Translations under genes and position numbers: made by a program
NCBI GenBank assembly: GCA_031272705.1
Contig: JAISTG010000009.1
Span: forward strand, 1 to 37,272
Direction: 5' to 3'
DNA length: 37,272 nucleotides
DNA from: Bacteroidales bacterium
GTDB taxonomy: Bacteria; Bacteroidota; Bacteroidia; Bacteroidales; P3
Part shown: in pieces, positions 23,885 to 32,502 of the stretch
How the letters are laid out: each line of letters begins with the position of its first letter
Position numbering within the stretch: the stretch's first letter is position 1
The notes under the pieces: model-generated
Told to the model about the DNA's origin: nothing
Database searches by the model: none
The model's input: the letters and a program-made list of their open reading frames with translations, nothing else

Positions 23885-24910
23885 ATGAATAATATATTTG
23901 TTTATTGTGAAATAACTGAGGAAAGAACCATTGCAGACGTGAGTTTGGAGTTGCTTTCCAAAGCAAGAAAACTGGCAGATGAGTTAAAAGTTAAGGTGGA
24001 AGCAATAGTTGCGGGTGCAGATGTGAAAGATATTGAAGCACAACTTTATCCTTACGGCGTGGATTGTATTAATTATGCTAACGATGCGAGATTGTTCCCA
24101 TATCAAACCCTGCCTCACTTCTCTATTGTAACCAAACTGATTAAGGAAAGGCAGCCACAGATTGCTCTTTTCGGGGCTACTTCTGTTGGAAGGGACTTGG
24201 CACCGCGTGTTGCTTCGTTTCTGCGTTGCGGATTGACGGCTGACTGTACTTCATTGGTCATTGGCGAACACGAAGACAAAAAAGCAGGCAAGATTTATAA
24301 GGACTTGCTTTATCAAATTCGCCCTGCCTTCGGCGGAAACATCATCGCAACCATCATAAACCCCGAAACAAAGCCTCAAATGGCTACCGTACGTGAAGGA
24401 GTTATGAAAAAGGAGATATATAATAAGGAGTACAAAGGCGAAATGAACGTTTTGAATGTTGCGAATTACGTTAATGACAGCGATTTCTGCATAAAAATAC
24501 TTGAAAGACAGATAGAACAGCAGAAAATTAACATAAAAGCGGCACAGATTATTGTTTGCGGCGGCTATGGTATGGCAGGCGTGAAAGATGGCTTTAAGTT
24601 GATACATCAGTTGGCGGAAGTACTTGGCGGAGAAGTAGGAGCAACACGTGCGGCTGTTGATGCCGGCTTGGCGGAACACGAACGTCAGGTAGGGCAAACA
24701 GGAGTTACCGTTCGCCCTAAACTTTATATTGCGTGCGGAGTTTCAGGTGCTGTTCAGCATCGTGCAGGTATGGCGGAGAGTTCAAAAATTATTTCCATCA
24801 ATACCGATATTAACGCCCCTATTAACGCCATTAGCGATTACACAATAACGGGTGATGCCGGCGAAATAATACCAAAACTGATTGCTCATTACAAAGCAAA
24901 CAGTAAATAA
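23885..24910 (+). CDS. etfA: Electron transfer flavoprotein alpha subunit
   Basis: The FAD-binding ETF subunit. The N-terminal domain has LFGATSVGRDLAPRVASFL and GLTADCTSL; the C-terminal FAD domain has VCGGYGMAGVKDGFKLIHQLAEVLGGEVGATRAAVDAG, QVGQTGVTVRPKLYIACGVSGAVQHRAGM and INTDINAPI. At 341 residues it has normal length. It passes electrons from the downstream acyl-CoA dehydrogenase to a quinone reductase or, in anaerobes, to a bifurcating complex; which applies here cannot be read from this window. Confidence 0.95.
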   Translation: MNNIFVYCEITEERTIADVSLELLSKARKLADELKVKVEAIVAGADVKDIEAQLYPYGVDCINYANDARLFPYQTLPHFSIVTKLIKERQPQIALFGATSVGRDLAPRVASFLRCGLTADCTSLVIGEHEDKKAGKIYKDLLYQIRPAFGGNIIATIINPETKPQMATVREGVMKKEIYNKEYKGEMNVLNVANYVNDSDFCIKILERQIEQQKINIKAAQIIVCGGYGMAGVKDGFKLIHQLAEVLGGEVGATRAAVDAGLAEHERQVGQTGVTVRPKLYIACGVSGAVQHRAGMAESSKIISINTDINAPINAISDYTITGDAGEIIPKLIAHYKANSK

Positions 24911-24940
24911 TTAAATTACGAATTAAAAACAAAGAAAAAA

Positions 24941-26659
24941 ATGGCTAATAACTTTTTTACAGATAATGAAGGCTTGAAATTTCATTTGCATAACGAACTT
25001 ATGGAAGAAATTATCAGGCTAAAAGAAAAGGATTATGCGGATTTCGGCAAGTTTGACTATGCACCCGAAAATTACAACGATGCAATAGACAGTTATGAGA
25101 AAGTTCTGGATATTGTAGGTGAAATAACAGGCGAGGTTTTGGCTGTAAACGCCGAAGAAATTGACCATGAGGGTCCGCAGGTTGTTGATAATGCTATCGT
25201 ATATGCAAAAGGTACGACTCGCAATCACGAAGCACTGACCAATGCAGGCTTGTATGGAATGAGCCTTCCACGACAATACGGCGGCTTAAACTTCTCTTAC
25301 GTTCCTTATGTAATGGCTGCGGAGATTGTTTCCAGAGGAGATTGTGCCTTTGCTAACATCTGGGGATTGCAGGATTGCGCAGAAACCATTTATGAGTTCG
25401 GTTCGGAAGAGATAAAGAATGAATACCTGCCACGTATCAATAAAGGAGCGACCTGTTCTATGGATTTAACCGAACCCGATGCAGGTTCCGACTTGCAGGC
25501 TGTTGGATTAAAGGCATCCCTTGACGAAAATAACTGCTGGAGGTTAAATGGCGTTAAGCGTTTTATTACAAATGGTGATGCGGATATTAAATTAGTACTT
25601 GCGAGAAGCGAAGAAGGGACAACGGATGCAAGAGGTTTGTCGTACTTTGTTTATGATCGTAACAGTAATGCCATAACTATTCGCCGTATAGAGAACAAAC
25701 TCGGTATCAAAGGCTCACCTACGGCTGAACTTGTGTTCAATAACGCACCTGCAAAACTCGTTGGAGACCGCAAACTCGGTCTTATAAAATACGTTATGAC
25801 GCTTATGAACGGAGCAAGGCTTGGAGTGGGGGCGCAATCGGTAGGTTTGGCTGAAGCGGCTTATAGAGAGGCGTTGCAATATGCACATGAACGGGAACAG
25901 TTTGGAAAAGCTATCAAAGACTTCCCGCAAGTCTATGAGATGTTGGCAAATATGCGTGCAAAGATTGACGCTTCCCGTACTCTGCTTTACGAAACCGCTC
26001 GTGCCGTTGATATGACTAAATCGCTTGATGCCCTGTCAAAAGACCGTACTTTGCAGCCTGAGGAACGTCAAACACTGAAAAAATACCAGCGTTTGGCTGA
26101 TATGTTGACTCCTTTGGTTAAGTTGTTCTCGTCAGAGTTCGCAAATCAGGTCTGCTATGACACTATACAAGTCTATGGTGGCTCCGGATTTATGAAGGAT
26201 TATCCTGTGGAGCGTATGTATCGTGATGCAAGGATATTAACTATTTATGAGGGGACATCACAACTGCAAGTTGTGGCAGCCATAAGAGGTATTATTCAGG
26301 GAACTTACCTTTCCAGAATTAAGGAATACGAAGAGGTTGCCGTAAAACCTGAATATCAGGCTGTAAGAGACCGATTGATAAAAATGAGAGAGCGTTTTGA
26401 AACAATGGTTGCAAAGGCTAATGAATTCGGAACCACATCAGAAAGTTACGATTTCAATGCTCGCCGTCTTGTAGAAGCCGCAGGCTATCTTATAATGTGC
26501 AATCTGTTGCTCATAGATGCAAATAAAAACGATATGTTTGCGTCTTCGTGTGCCATCTTTTCAAAATACGCTCAGGCAGAATTGGAAAAATCCGCTGCAT
26601 ACATAGAAAATTTTGATGTATCCATATTAGACAGTTATAAAAGCGTCTTTATGGAATAA
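24941..26659 (+). CDS. Acyl-CoA dehydrogenase (FadE-like, long form)
   Basis: An FAD-dependent alpha,beta-dehydrogenase of acyl-CoA thioesters with 572 residues, longer than the ~380-residue short-chain enzymes because of a C-terminal extension (about 460-572) that is helical. Seen are the N-terminal helical domain, MDLTEPDAGSDLQAV (about 170-185), KRFITNGDAD (about 206-215), LGVGAQSVGLAEAAYREAL, QFGKAIKDFPQ and YGGSGFMKDYPVERMYRDARILTIYEGTSQLQ with the catalytic Glu in YEGTS (near 438). Substrate chain length cannot be assigned. Co-transcription with etfBA makes ETF its electron acceptor. Confidence 0.93.
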   Translation: MANNFFTDNEGLKFHLHNELMEEIIRLKEKDYADFGKFDYAPENYNDAIDSYEKVLDIVGEITGEVLAVNAEEIDHEGPQVVDNAIVYAKGTTRNHEALTNAGLYGMSLPRQYGGLNFSYVPYVMAAEIVSRGDCAFANIWGLQDCAETIYEFGSEEIKNEYLPRINKGATCSMDLTEPDAGSDLQAVGLKASLDENNCWRLNGVKRFITNGDADIKLVLARSEEGTTDARGLSYFVYDRNSNAITIRRIENKLGIKGSPTAELVFNNAPAKLVGDRKLGLIKYVMTLMNGARLGVGAQSVGLAEAAYREALQYAHEREQFGKAIKDFPQVYEMLANMRAKIDASRTLLYETARAVDMTKSLDALSKDRTLQPEERQTLKKYQRLADMLTPLVKLFSSEFANQVCYDTIQVYGGSGFMKDYPVERMYRDARILTIYEGTSQLQVVAAIRGIIQGTYLSRIKEYEEVAVKPEYQAVRDRLIKMRERFETMVAKANEFGTTSESYDFNARRLVEAAGYLIMCNLLLIDANKNDMFASSCAIFSKYAQAELEKSAAYIENFDVSILDSYKSVFME

Positions 26660-26683
26660 TAATTTTTTATTTATTATTTGTTT

Positions 26684-26714
26684 AGCCCGTTGTGTTTTTA
26701 CAACGGGCTTTTTT
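26684..26714 (+). terminator. Rho-independent terminator of the etf/acyl-CoA dehydrogenase unit
   Basis: AGCCCGTTGT and ACAACGGGCT form a perfect 10-bp stem around GTTTTT, followed by TTTTT. It sits 24 nt after the stop and faces the 3' end of the minus-strand gene, which it may also terminate. Confidence 0.93.
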
Positions 26715-26719
26715 GATTT

Positions 26720-27562
26720 CTACTGATAGTATTCTATATTACTGATTATAATAGAATAAGGGACTTTTGCTTCACTGCGAAATTCCGTTTCCTTAATTAC
26801 GTTTCCTTTTGAGTCGTAAATCATTTGATAATCCCAGCGATAAACTTCTTCTCCACTCTCATCAAAAGCCGCAACCTCTGTTACATTGTTGTTCCCATCA
26901 TATTTAAATATGCGGTGATGAGCATATACTCCATTCTCATCGTAATATATTCTCTTTATTAGATTGTTTTGTTTGTCGTAAGTGCCTGAAGATTTGTCCG
27001 TAAGTTTGCCTTCGCCGTCATATTCCGTGTATTCTATTGGATTTCCCTTCTTATCCCTCTTGTAAAAACTCTTTTCAAAGATGTTACCTGCTGCATTAAA
27101 GCAGTTGGTCTCAGTATGAAAACCTTTCTTATCGTATTTGAAGAGATTCTTTTGCGCTAATTTTCCTTCGTTATCATAAAAAACCTTAGTCGTTAGCAGT
27201 TCTTTGTCATCGTAAAAGAGTTTTGTGGAATACACCAACTCATTTACCGAATCCAAAACCTCATCCGAAATAAGCAAATTTTTGTTATTATACGTTGATG
27301 TTACGGTTCTAATCTGCTGATTCAATGAATCATAATAGGTAGTTACGGTTTGCATACCCTGTTCGTTGTAATGCGTAACCTGCCTGCTCATTAGATAACT
27401 TGCTTCGGCAGTTCCCATTTTGTCAATCGCCTTATAGATAAGGGATTCTATTGTTTTAACTTTACCATTCAGTCCTGCATTTTCCGCATCGGTCTTTTTG
27501 TTCTGTGCCGACAGCGAAGTAGCCGCCAGCAACATCATAATAATAAGTGTTTGTTTTTTCAT
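26720..27562 (-). CDS. Secreted YD-repeat-like protein
   Basis: A 280-residue protein with a cleavable signal peptide (MKKQTLIIMMLLAATSLSAQ). It consists of about ten imperfect 20-residue repeats with the pattern xYDxxGxLxxKxxxxY, such as YDNEGKLAQKNLFKYDKKGFHTE, which are related to YD/RHS or MORN-like beta-hairpin repeats. Function is not known; similar Bacteroidetes proteins are periplasmic or surface. Its start (LNGKVKTIESLIYK) resembles the lipoprotein part of the chimera at 7078-7878. It is a single minus-strand gene between two terminated units. Confidence 0.75.
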   Translation of the reverse strand: MKKQTLIIMMLLAATSLSAQNKKTDAENAGLNGKVKTIESLIYKAIDKMGTAEASYLMSRQVTHYNEQGMQTVTTYYDSLNQQIRTVTSTYNNKNLLISDEVLDSVNELVYSTKLFYDDKELLTTKVFYDNEGKLAQKNLFKYDKKGFHTETNCFNAAGNIFEKSFYKRDKKGNPIEYTEYDGEGKLTDKSSGTYDKQNNLIKRIYYDENGVYAHHRIFKYDGNNNVTEVAAFDESGEEVYRWDYQMIYDSKGNVIKETEFRSEAKVPYSIIISNIEYYQ

Positions 27563-27590
27563 ATTGAACTATTTGTTTGATTTATGGCGG

Positions 27591-27598
27591 CAAAATTA
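27591..27598 (-). promoter_or_regulatory. -10 box of the YD-repeat gene
   Basis: The complement reads TAATTTTG, 28 nt before the ATG at 27562. Confidence 0.5.
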
Positions 27599-27721
27599 CA
27601 ACTTATTTTTCAAAAATCAATAGATATGGCAAAAAAATACAATTACATACGTTTGCAACCTAATTATATTCATCCAAAACAGGGTTTTGAATGAAAAAAA
27701 TGGCATATTGAAAAATTTTTA

Positions 27722-27729
27722 TACCTTTG
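27722..27729 (+). promoter_or_regulatory. -10 box of the phosphatase gene
   Basis: TACCTTTG, 24 nt before the ATG at 27754. This rules out the in-frame TTG at 27727 as start because it lies inside the box. Confidence 0.6.
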
Positions 27730-27753
27730 CAACCAATTTACAAAAGACTATAT

Positions 27754-28494
27754 ATGAGTATTTTTAACTTTAAGGCGGGCAAAACGAAGTCGTTAGCGGA
27801 TTTTTCAGTATTACATACCGATATTCATTCGCATTTGATTCCCGCTATTGACGATGGGTCGCAGGATATGGAGACTTCGTTGTTGTTATTGAAGGAATTA
27901 AGAGATTTGGGGTTCAAAAAGGTTATAACCACACCTCATATCAAAAACGAGATATTTCCTAACGATGTAACCAAACTTGAATCCCTTGCCGACAATCTGC
28001 GTAAAGCCGCTGAGGAACAGGGTATTAACATAGCGATAGAAGTTGGTGCGGAACATCTTGTTGATGATGATTTTCATAAAAGGATATTGCAGGGACTCTT
28101 TAAGACCTTCGGCGACAACTATTTGTTGATAGAACTGCCGTTTATGTATGTTCCGCTCGGCTTTAAGGAGTATTTGTTTGAACTGCAATGCAATAACTAT
28201 AAAATAATCCTTGCTCATCCCGAACGCTATCTTTATTGGTATGATGAGAGGAATAATTTCAAGGAATTGAAAGACAGCGGTATAATATTTCAGTCAAATA
28301 TCAATTCTTTCGTTGGTTATTATGGTAAGCGGGAATATAATCTTGTGAGGTGGTTTGTGGAGAACGATATGGTGGAACTTGTTGGCAGTGATACACATGG
28401 AATAAGGCACATAGAGGCTTTGCATAAGGCGTTGTTGTCTCCTTTACTTGGGGATTTAATTCGTTCGGGTAGGTTAATCAATAACAGGTTATAG
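27754..28494 (+). CDS. PHP-type tyrosine-protein phosphatase (CpsB/CapC/YwqE family)
   Basis: A metal-dependent phosphatase of 246 residues from the PHP superfamily. Metal ligands are seen in HTDIHSHLIPAIDDG (His25/His27), TTPHI (near 62), the EVGAEH segment, LAHPERY and SDTHG near the C-terminus. In Firmicutes, CpsB/YwqE dephosphorylates the tyrosine kinase that controls capsule export; the Bacteroidetes homologues are assumed to act in exopolysaccharide control. No partner kinase is in this window. The next gene, glmM-like, begins 32 nt downstream. Confidence 0.87.
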   Translation: MSIFNFKAGKTKSLADFSVLHTDIHSHLIPAIDDGSQDMETSLLLLKELRDLGFKKVITTPHIKNEIFPNDVTKLESLADNLRKAAEEQGINIAIEVGAEHLVDDDFHKRILQGLFKTFGDNYLLIELPFMYVPLGFKEYLFELQCNNYKIILAHPERYLYWYDERNNFKELKDSGIIFQSNINSFVGYYGKREYNLVRWFVENDMVELVGSDTHGIRHIEALHKALLSPLLGDLIRSGRLINNRL

Positions 28495-28526
28495 GATTTT
28501 GAAATAATAAATAAAATAAATAAAAA

Positions 28527-29936
28527 ATGGCTTTAATTAAATCAATATCAGGTTTCAGGGGAACAATAGGCGGAGTTCCCGAAGCAAATCTTACTCCTGT
28601 GGATATAGTTAAGTTTTCTGCTGCGTTCTCTCAGTTTATTAAGGAAAGCAGCGGAAGAGATAACGTAACAATAGTTACAGGCAGGGACGCGAGAGTATCG
28701 GGTGAGATGGTAAATCGGTTGGTTGTCGGCACGCTTACGGGTATGGGAGTAAGGGTTATTGACACCGGATTATCCACAACTCCTTCCGTTGAAATGGCTG
28801 TTACGGAACATAATGCCGATGGGGGAATTATTCTCACGGCTTCGCATAACCCTGCTCAGTGGAACGCTTTGAAGTTGCTGAATGCAAAAGGTGAGTTCAT
28901 AAATGCGGAAGAGGGCAAACGGGTTCTTGACCTTGCGGCTGCCAATCGGTTCAACTTTGCGACCATAGAGCGTTTGGGTGAATACATAGAGGATAACAAC
29001 AGCATAGAGAAGCATATAGATAAGGTTATTGCTTTGGATCTGGTTGATGTGGAGGCTATTCGCAGGGCTAATTTCAAGGTTGCTATTGACGGAGTATGCT
29101 CTACGGGTGGTATTGTCCTGACTCAACTGCTTGAGAGGCTGGGTGTGAGAGACATAGTGGCGTTAAACGCTGAACCGACGGGCATTTTCCCGCACAACCC
29201 CGAGCCTTTGCCGGAACATATCACGGATTTGTGTCGGGCAGTCAGGGAAAACAAATGTGATGTTGGCTTTGTGGTGGATCCTGACGTGGATAGGTTGGCA
29301 ATAGTATGCGAGAACGGAGAACCCTTTGTTGAAGAATATACTCTGGTTGCTGTGGCTGATTATGTTCTTTCCAAAACTGCGGGGAACACAGTGTCTAATC
29401 TGTCTTCTTCAAGGGCGTTACGTGATGTTACGGAGAGGTATGGTCAGCACTATTCGGCGGCTGCTGTTGGTGAAGTGAACGTTGTGGAGTGTATGAAGGC
29501 GACTCAGGCTGTCATAGGGGGCGAAGGAAACGGCGGAGTGATTTATCCGGCGTTGCATTACGGGCGAGACGCACTGGCAGGTGTCGCATTGTTTTTGTCG
29601 TTACTTGCCAATAAGGGAATGAAATGCTCTTTGCTGCGAGCGACTTATCCTAACTACGTCATATCAAAGAATAAGATTGAACTGACTCCCGATATTGATG
29701 TTGATTATGTCCTGAATCAGATTGCCGAGAAGCACAAAGACGAAGACATATCCACCATTGACGGCGTTAAAATCAACTTTCCAAACAACTGGGTTCATCT
29801 TCGGAAAAGCAATACCGAGCCAATAATACGCATATACAGCGAAAGCAATACGGCGGAAGAGGCTAACGCTTTGGCAAATGAAATAATTAAAGAAATAAAA
29901 GCGTGCATCAACAGGTCAGAGCCAAAAAACATTTAG
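28527..29936 (+). CDS. glmM: Phosphoglucosamine mutase-like phosphohexomutase
   Basis: Interconverts hexosamine or hexose 6- and 1-phosphates; GlmM makes glucosamine-1-phosphate for peptidoglycan and LPS. Seen are the N-terminal SGFRGTIGG, TGRDAR, the phosphoserine loop LTASHNPAQWNALK (Ser106), the Mg-binding DPDVDR (about 250-255), the sugar-binding GEGNGGV and the phosphate-binding RKSNTEPIIRIYSES near the C-terminus. At 469 residues the family is certain, but the mannose/glucose/glucosamine preference is not. rsmA begins inside its last 34 nt. Confidence 0.87.
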   Translation: MALIKSISGFRGTIGGVPEANLTPVDIVKFSAAFSQFIKESSGRDNVTIVTGRDARVSGEMVNRLVVGTLTGMGVRVIDTGLSTTPSVEMAVTEHNADGGIILTASHNPAQWNALKLLNAKGEFINAEEGKRVLDLAAANRFNFATIERLGEYIEDNNSIEKHIDKVIALDLVDVEAIRRANFKVAIDGVCSTGGIVLTQLLERLGVRDIVALNAEPTGIFPHNPEPLPEHITDLCRAVRENKCDVGFVVDPDVDRLAIVCENGEPFVEEYTLVAVADYVLSKTAGNTVSNLSSSRALRDVTERYGQHYSAAAVGEVNVVECMKATQAVIGGEGNGGVIYPALHYGRDALAGVALFLSLLANKGMKCSLLRATYPNYVISKNKIELTPDIDVDYVLNQIAEKHKDEDISTIDGVKINFPNNWVHLRKSNTEPIIRIYSESNTAEEANALANEIIKEIKACINRSEPKNI

Positions 29937-30655
29937 GACAACACTTCCTTACAGACCATTCAATCGCCCAACGGATAGCATACAGTTTGCAATTGTCGGC
30001 GGAGGTTTTGGAAATAGGAGCGGGGATGGGTATTTTGACACGGTATCTGCTGCAAAACCCTATGGTGAAATCTCTTTCTGTGGTGGAGATTGACGCAGAA
30101 GCCGTTGATTATTTAAGGCTTCATTTTCCCGAATTGACCATTCATCAGGGTGATTTCCTGCAAATGAACCTGCGGAAACCGATAAGCATAGCAGGAAACT
30201 TCCCTTACAACATATCAAATCAGATTTTGTTTAAGATATTTGCCGACAGGATGATGGTAGAGGAGGTTGTTGGAATGTTCCAAAAGGAAGTCGCCGAAAG
30301 GATTACGGCAAAGGAAGGCACAAAGGCACGAGGCATTTTAAGTGTTTTGCTGTCTGCCTGCTACCGAATGGAGTATCTGTTTACGGTGAATGAGGATGTG
30401 TTTAACCCTCCTCCCAAAGTGAAATCTGCCGTTGTACGTATGACAAGAACCAATATCTCAATCCCTTGCAACGAAGTCCTGTTTCAAAAAGTGGTAAAGA
30501 CCGCTTTCAATCAGCGAAGGAAGATGTTACGAAGTGCCTTAAAACCTTTAAACATACCCTTAACCGCTTTGGATGATGATATATTGAGCAAACGTGCCGA
30601 GCAACTCTCGGTTGAAGAATTTATAATGATAACTCAAAAACTTAATAACCAATGA
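29903..30655 (+). CDS. rsmA: 16S rRNA dimethyladenosine transferase
   Basis: Dimethylates two adjacent adenosines near the 3' end of 16S rRNA (KsgA function). Seen are KKHLGQHFLTD (8-18), the SAM loop EIGAGMGILTRYL (about 37-49), VEIDAEAV, the catalytic NFPYNIS (about 99-105), MFQKEVAERI and the C-terminal FNQRRKMLRSALK. The start is GTG at 29903; there is no in-frame ATG before the first conserved motif, so the gene must overlap glmM by 34 nt. mntP follows with an ATGA overlap. Confidence 0.96.
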   Translation: MHQQVRAKKHLGQHFLTDHSIAQRIAYSLQLSAEVLEIGAGMGILTRYLLQNPMVKSLSVVEIDAEAVDYLRLHFPELTIHQGDFLQMNLRKPISIAGNFPYNISNQILFKIFADRMMVEEVVGMFQKEVAERITAKEGTKARGILSVLLSACYRMEYLFTVNEDVFNPPPKVKSAVVRMTRTNISIPCNEVLFQKVVKTAFNQRRKMLRSALKPLNIPLTALDDDILSKRAEQLSVEEFIMITQKLNNQ

Positions 30656-31209
30656 CAACAATAGTTATTGAAGCAGTCCTGATAGTGATTGCCAACTGTA
30701 TGGATACCCTTGCCGTATCCACCGCCTGCGGACTTCAAAAGGTAATGACGGAAGCCCGAAGCGTTTTTATGGCTCTTATTTTTGCTGTGGTTCAAACTCT
30801 TATGCCGTTTGTGGGGATGGTTCTTGGAGAGGTACTGTCGGGCTTCACGGTTGATATTGGGCGGTATATATCCTTCTCACTCTTCGTTGTGATAGGCTTG
30901 AAGGCGTTATGGGAAGCGAGGAAAACCAAAATCAAAGACCGCATTTTTGACATCGGCAGGCTGTCAGTGCTTATTATGCTTGCTTTTGCGACCTCTATGG
31001 ATGCCTTAATTATCGGTTTAAGTTTAGGATTGCAGTGGTCGTTGAGTCAGTTGGTGCTTACGTTGGTGCTGTTTTTCATTTTCACGCTTGGTTTTGCGTG
31101 GATTGGCGTACGCATAGGCAGCAGATTATATTTCGTAAAGCCGAATTACGCTTTGGCTATAGCGGGTGTGATTTTCATATTGATGGGTATAAAAATTCTC
31201 CTTTTTTGA
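30652..31209 (+). CDS. mntP: Putative manganese efflux pump
   Basis: A 185-residue membrane protein of the MntP (DUF204) family with six predicted membrane segments in two related halves. The family acidic motifs are NCMDTLAVSTACGL (14-27) and the matching ATSMDALIIGLSLGL (about 113-127). MntP exports Mn2+ in E. coli, where a riboswitch controls it; here I see no riboswitch, and the start overlaps the rsmA stop by 4 nt (ATGA). Confidence 0.9.
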   Translation: MTTIVIEAVLIVIANCMDTLAVSTACGLQKVMTEARSVFMALIFAVVQTLMPFVGMVLGEVLSGFTVDIGRYISFSLFVVIGLKALWEARKTKIKDRIFDIGRLSVLIMLAFATSMDALIIGLSLGLQWSLSQLVLTLVLFFIFTLGFAWIGVRIGSRLYFVKPNYALAIAGVIFILMGIKILLF

Positions 31210-31220
31210 TATGGAAACCT

Positions 31221-31630
31221 CCAAACGGCGTTTCATTTTTTTAGAACCTAGGTTTCATTTTTCTGAAACCTAGGTTTCGTGAAATTAGAACCTAGGTTTC
31301 ATTTTGACGAAACCTAGGTTTCATTTTTTTAGAACCTAGGTTTCATTTTTCTGAAACCTAGGTTTCATTTTTTTAGAACCTAGGTTTCATTTTTCTGAAA
31401 CCTAGGTTTCATTTTTCTGAAACCTAGGTTTCATTTTTTTAGAACCTAGGTTTCATTTTTTTAGAACCTAGGTTTCGTCAAATTAGAACCTAGGTTTCAT
31501 TTTTCTGAAACCTAGGTTTCGTTAAATTAGAACCTAGGTTTCATTTTTCTGAAACCTAGGTTTCATTTTTTTAGAACCTAGGTTTCATTTTTCTGAAACC
31601 TAGGTTTCGTGAAAATGAAACGCCGTTTGG
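31221..31630. repeat. 22-bp palindromic array, 17 units, bracketed by 19-bp inverted repeats
   Basis: Seventeen units of exactly 22 bp start at 31245 and end at 31618. Each contains AACCTAGGTT, and many the 14-bp palindrome GAAACCTAGGTTTC; the linker varies between CATTTTTCTG, CATTTTTTTAG and CGTGAAATTAG. The block is enclosed by CCAAACGGCGTTTCATTTT at 31221-31239 and its exact complement at 31612-31630. It fills the gap between mntP and pyrF. There are no unique spacers, so it is not a CRISPR. Confidence 0.95.
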
Positions 31631-31653
31631 TGAAAAATGTAAAAAGATTTTAG

Positions 31654-31661
31654 TACTTTTG
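31654..31661 (+). promoter_or_regulatory. -10 box of pyrF
   Basis: TACTTTTG, 22 nt before the ATG. It lies just outside the inverted repeat that ends the 22-bp array. Confidence 0.55.
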
Positions 31662-31683
31662 TAGCCCAAAATAACAAAAATAT

Positions 31684-32499
31684 ATGAACCGAACACAACT
31701 TGTAAATCTCATAAAACAAAAACAATCACTGCTTTGCGTTGGTTTGGATAGCGATATTGACAAATTACCTGCCTGCGTGATGGATACCGAAGACCCTGTC
31801 TTTGAATTTAATCGGGCTATTATTGATGCCACTTTGCCGTTTGCCGTTGCTTATAAGCCGAACCTTGCTTTTTATGAGAGCAACGGGGTGAAAGGAATGG
31901 TCAGTTTGCAAAAAACAATGGCGTACCTTAACAACCTGAAAACCCAATGCTTCACCATCGCCGACGCAAAACGCGGCGACATCGGCAACACCAGCCAACA
32001 ATATGCTCGGGCTTACCTCTCACCCGAAGGCGATTTTAACTTCGACGCTATGACCGTTGCTCCTTACATGGGCAGCGATTCGGTGAAACCATTCGCCGTT
32101 TATCCCGACAAATGGGTCGTATTGCTTGCTTTGACTTCAAATAAGGGTGCTATGGATTTTCAGTTCATAAAAAACGAATCGGGCTTGCGACTGTTTGAAG
32201 AAGTCATATTGAAATCACAACAATGGGCAGAGAATCTGATGTTTGTGGCGGGTGCTACACAGGCTTCGCTCTTTCGAGATATACGAAAGGCGGCACCGAA
32301 TCATTTCCTTCTTGTTCCCGGTGTTGGTGCTCAGGGGGGTAGTATTGACGAGGTGTGCGATAACGGATTGACAAACGACTATGGGTTGTTAATCAATTCC
32401 TCACGTAATATAATCTTTGCCGACAACACCGCAGATTTTGCCCGAGTTGCCGCCGCCAAAGCCGAAGAGATGTGCAGTCAAACCCAAAAATACTTTTAA
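31684..32499 (+). CDS. pyrF: Orotidine 5'-phosphate decarboxylase (long form)
   Basis: The last step of UMP synthesis. The TIM-barrel signatures are LLCVGLDSDIDKLP (about 15-28), the catalytic AKRGDIGNTSQQYA segment (Lys/Asp near 93-96) and VPGVGAQGGSIDE near the C-terminus. At 271 residues it is the long bacterial type 2 form that resembles the eukaryotic UMP synthase domain less than E. coli PyrF. It is followed by the DUF4249 lipoprotein gene after 3 nt. Confidence 0.95.
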   Translation: MNRTQLVNLIKQKQSLLCVGLDSDIDKLPACVMDTEDPVFEFNRAIIDATLPFAVAYKPNLAFYESNGVKGMVSLQKTMAYLNNLKTQCFTIADAKRGDIGNTSQQYARAYLSPEGDFNFDAMTVAPYMGSDSVKPFAVYPDKWVVLLALTSNKGAMDFQFIKNESGLRLFEEVILKSQQWAENLMFVAGATQASLFRDIRKAAPNHFLLVPGVGAQGGSIDEVCDNGLTNDYGLLINSSRNIIFADNTADFARVAAAKAEEMCSQTQKYF

Positions 32500-32502
32500 T
32501 CT

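Noticed and set aside
27727..27753. TTG start for the phosphatase
   Set aside because: The codon lies within the -10 box; the ATG at 27754 is used.
30652..30700. Manganese riboswitch ahead of mntP
   Set aside because: The start overlaps the rsmA stop, leaving no leader for a yybP-ykoY-type element.
31221..31630. CRISPR array
   Set aside because: Units are contiguous 22-bp palindromes with only a few recurring linker variants; there are no unique spacers and no cas genes.
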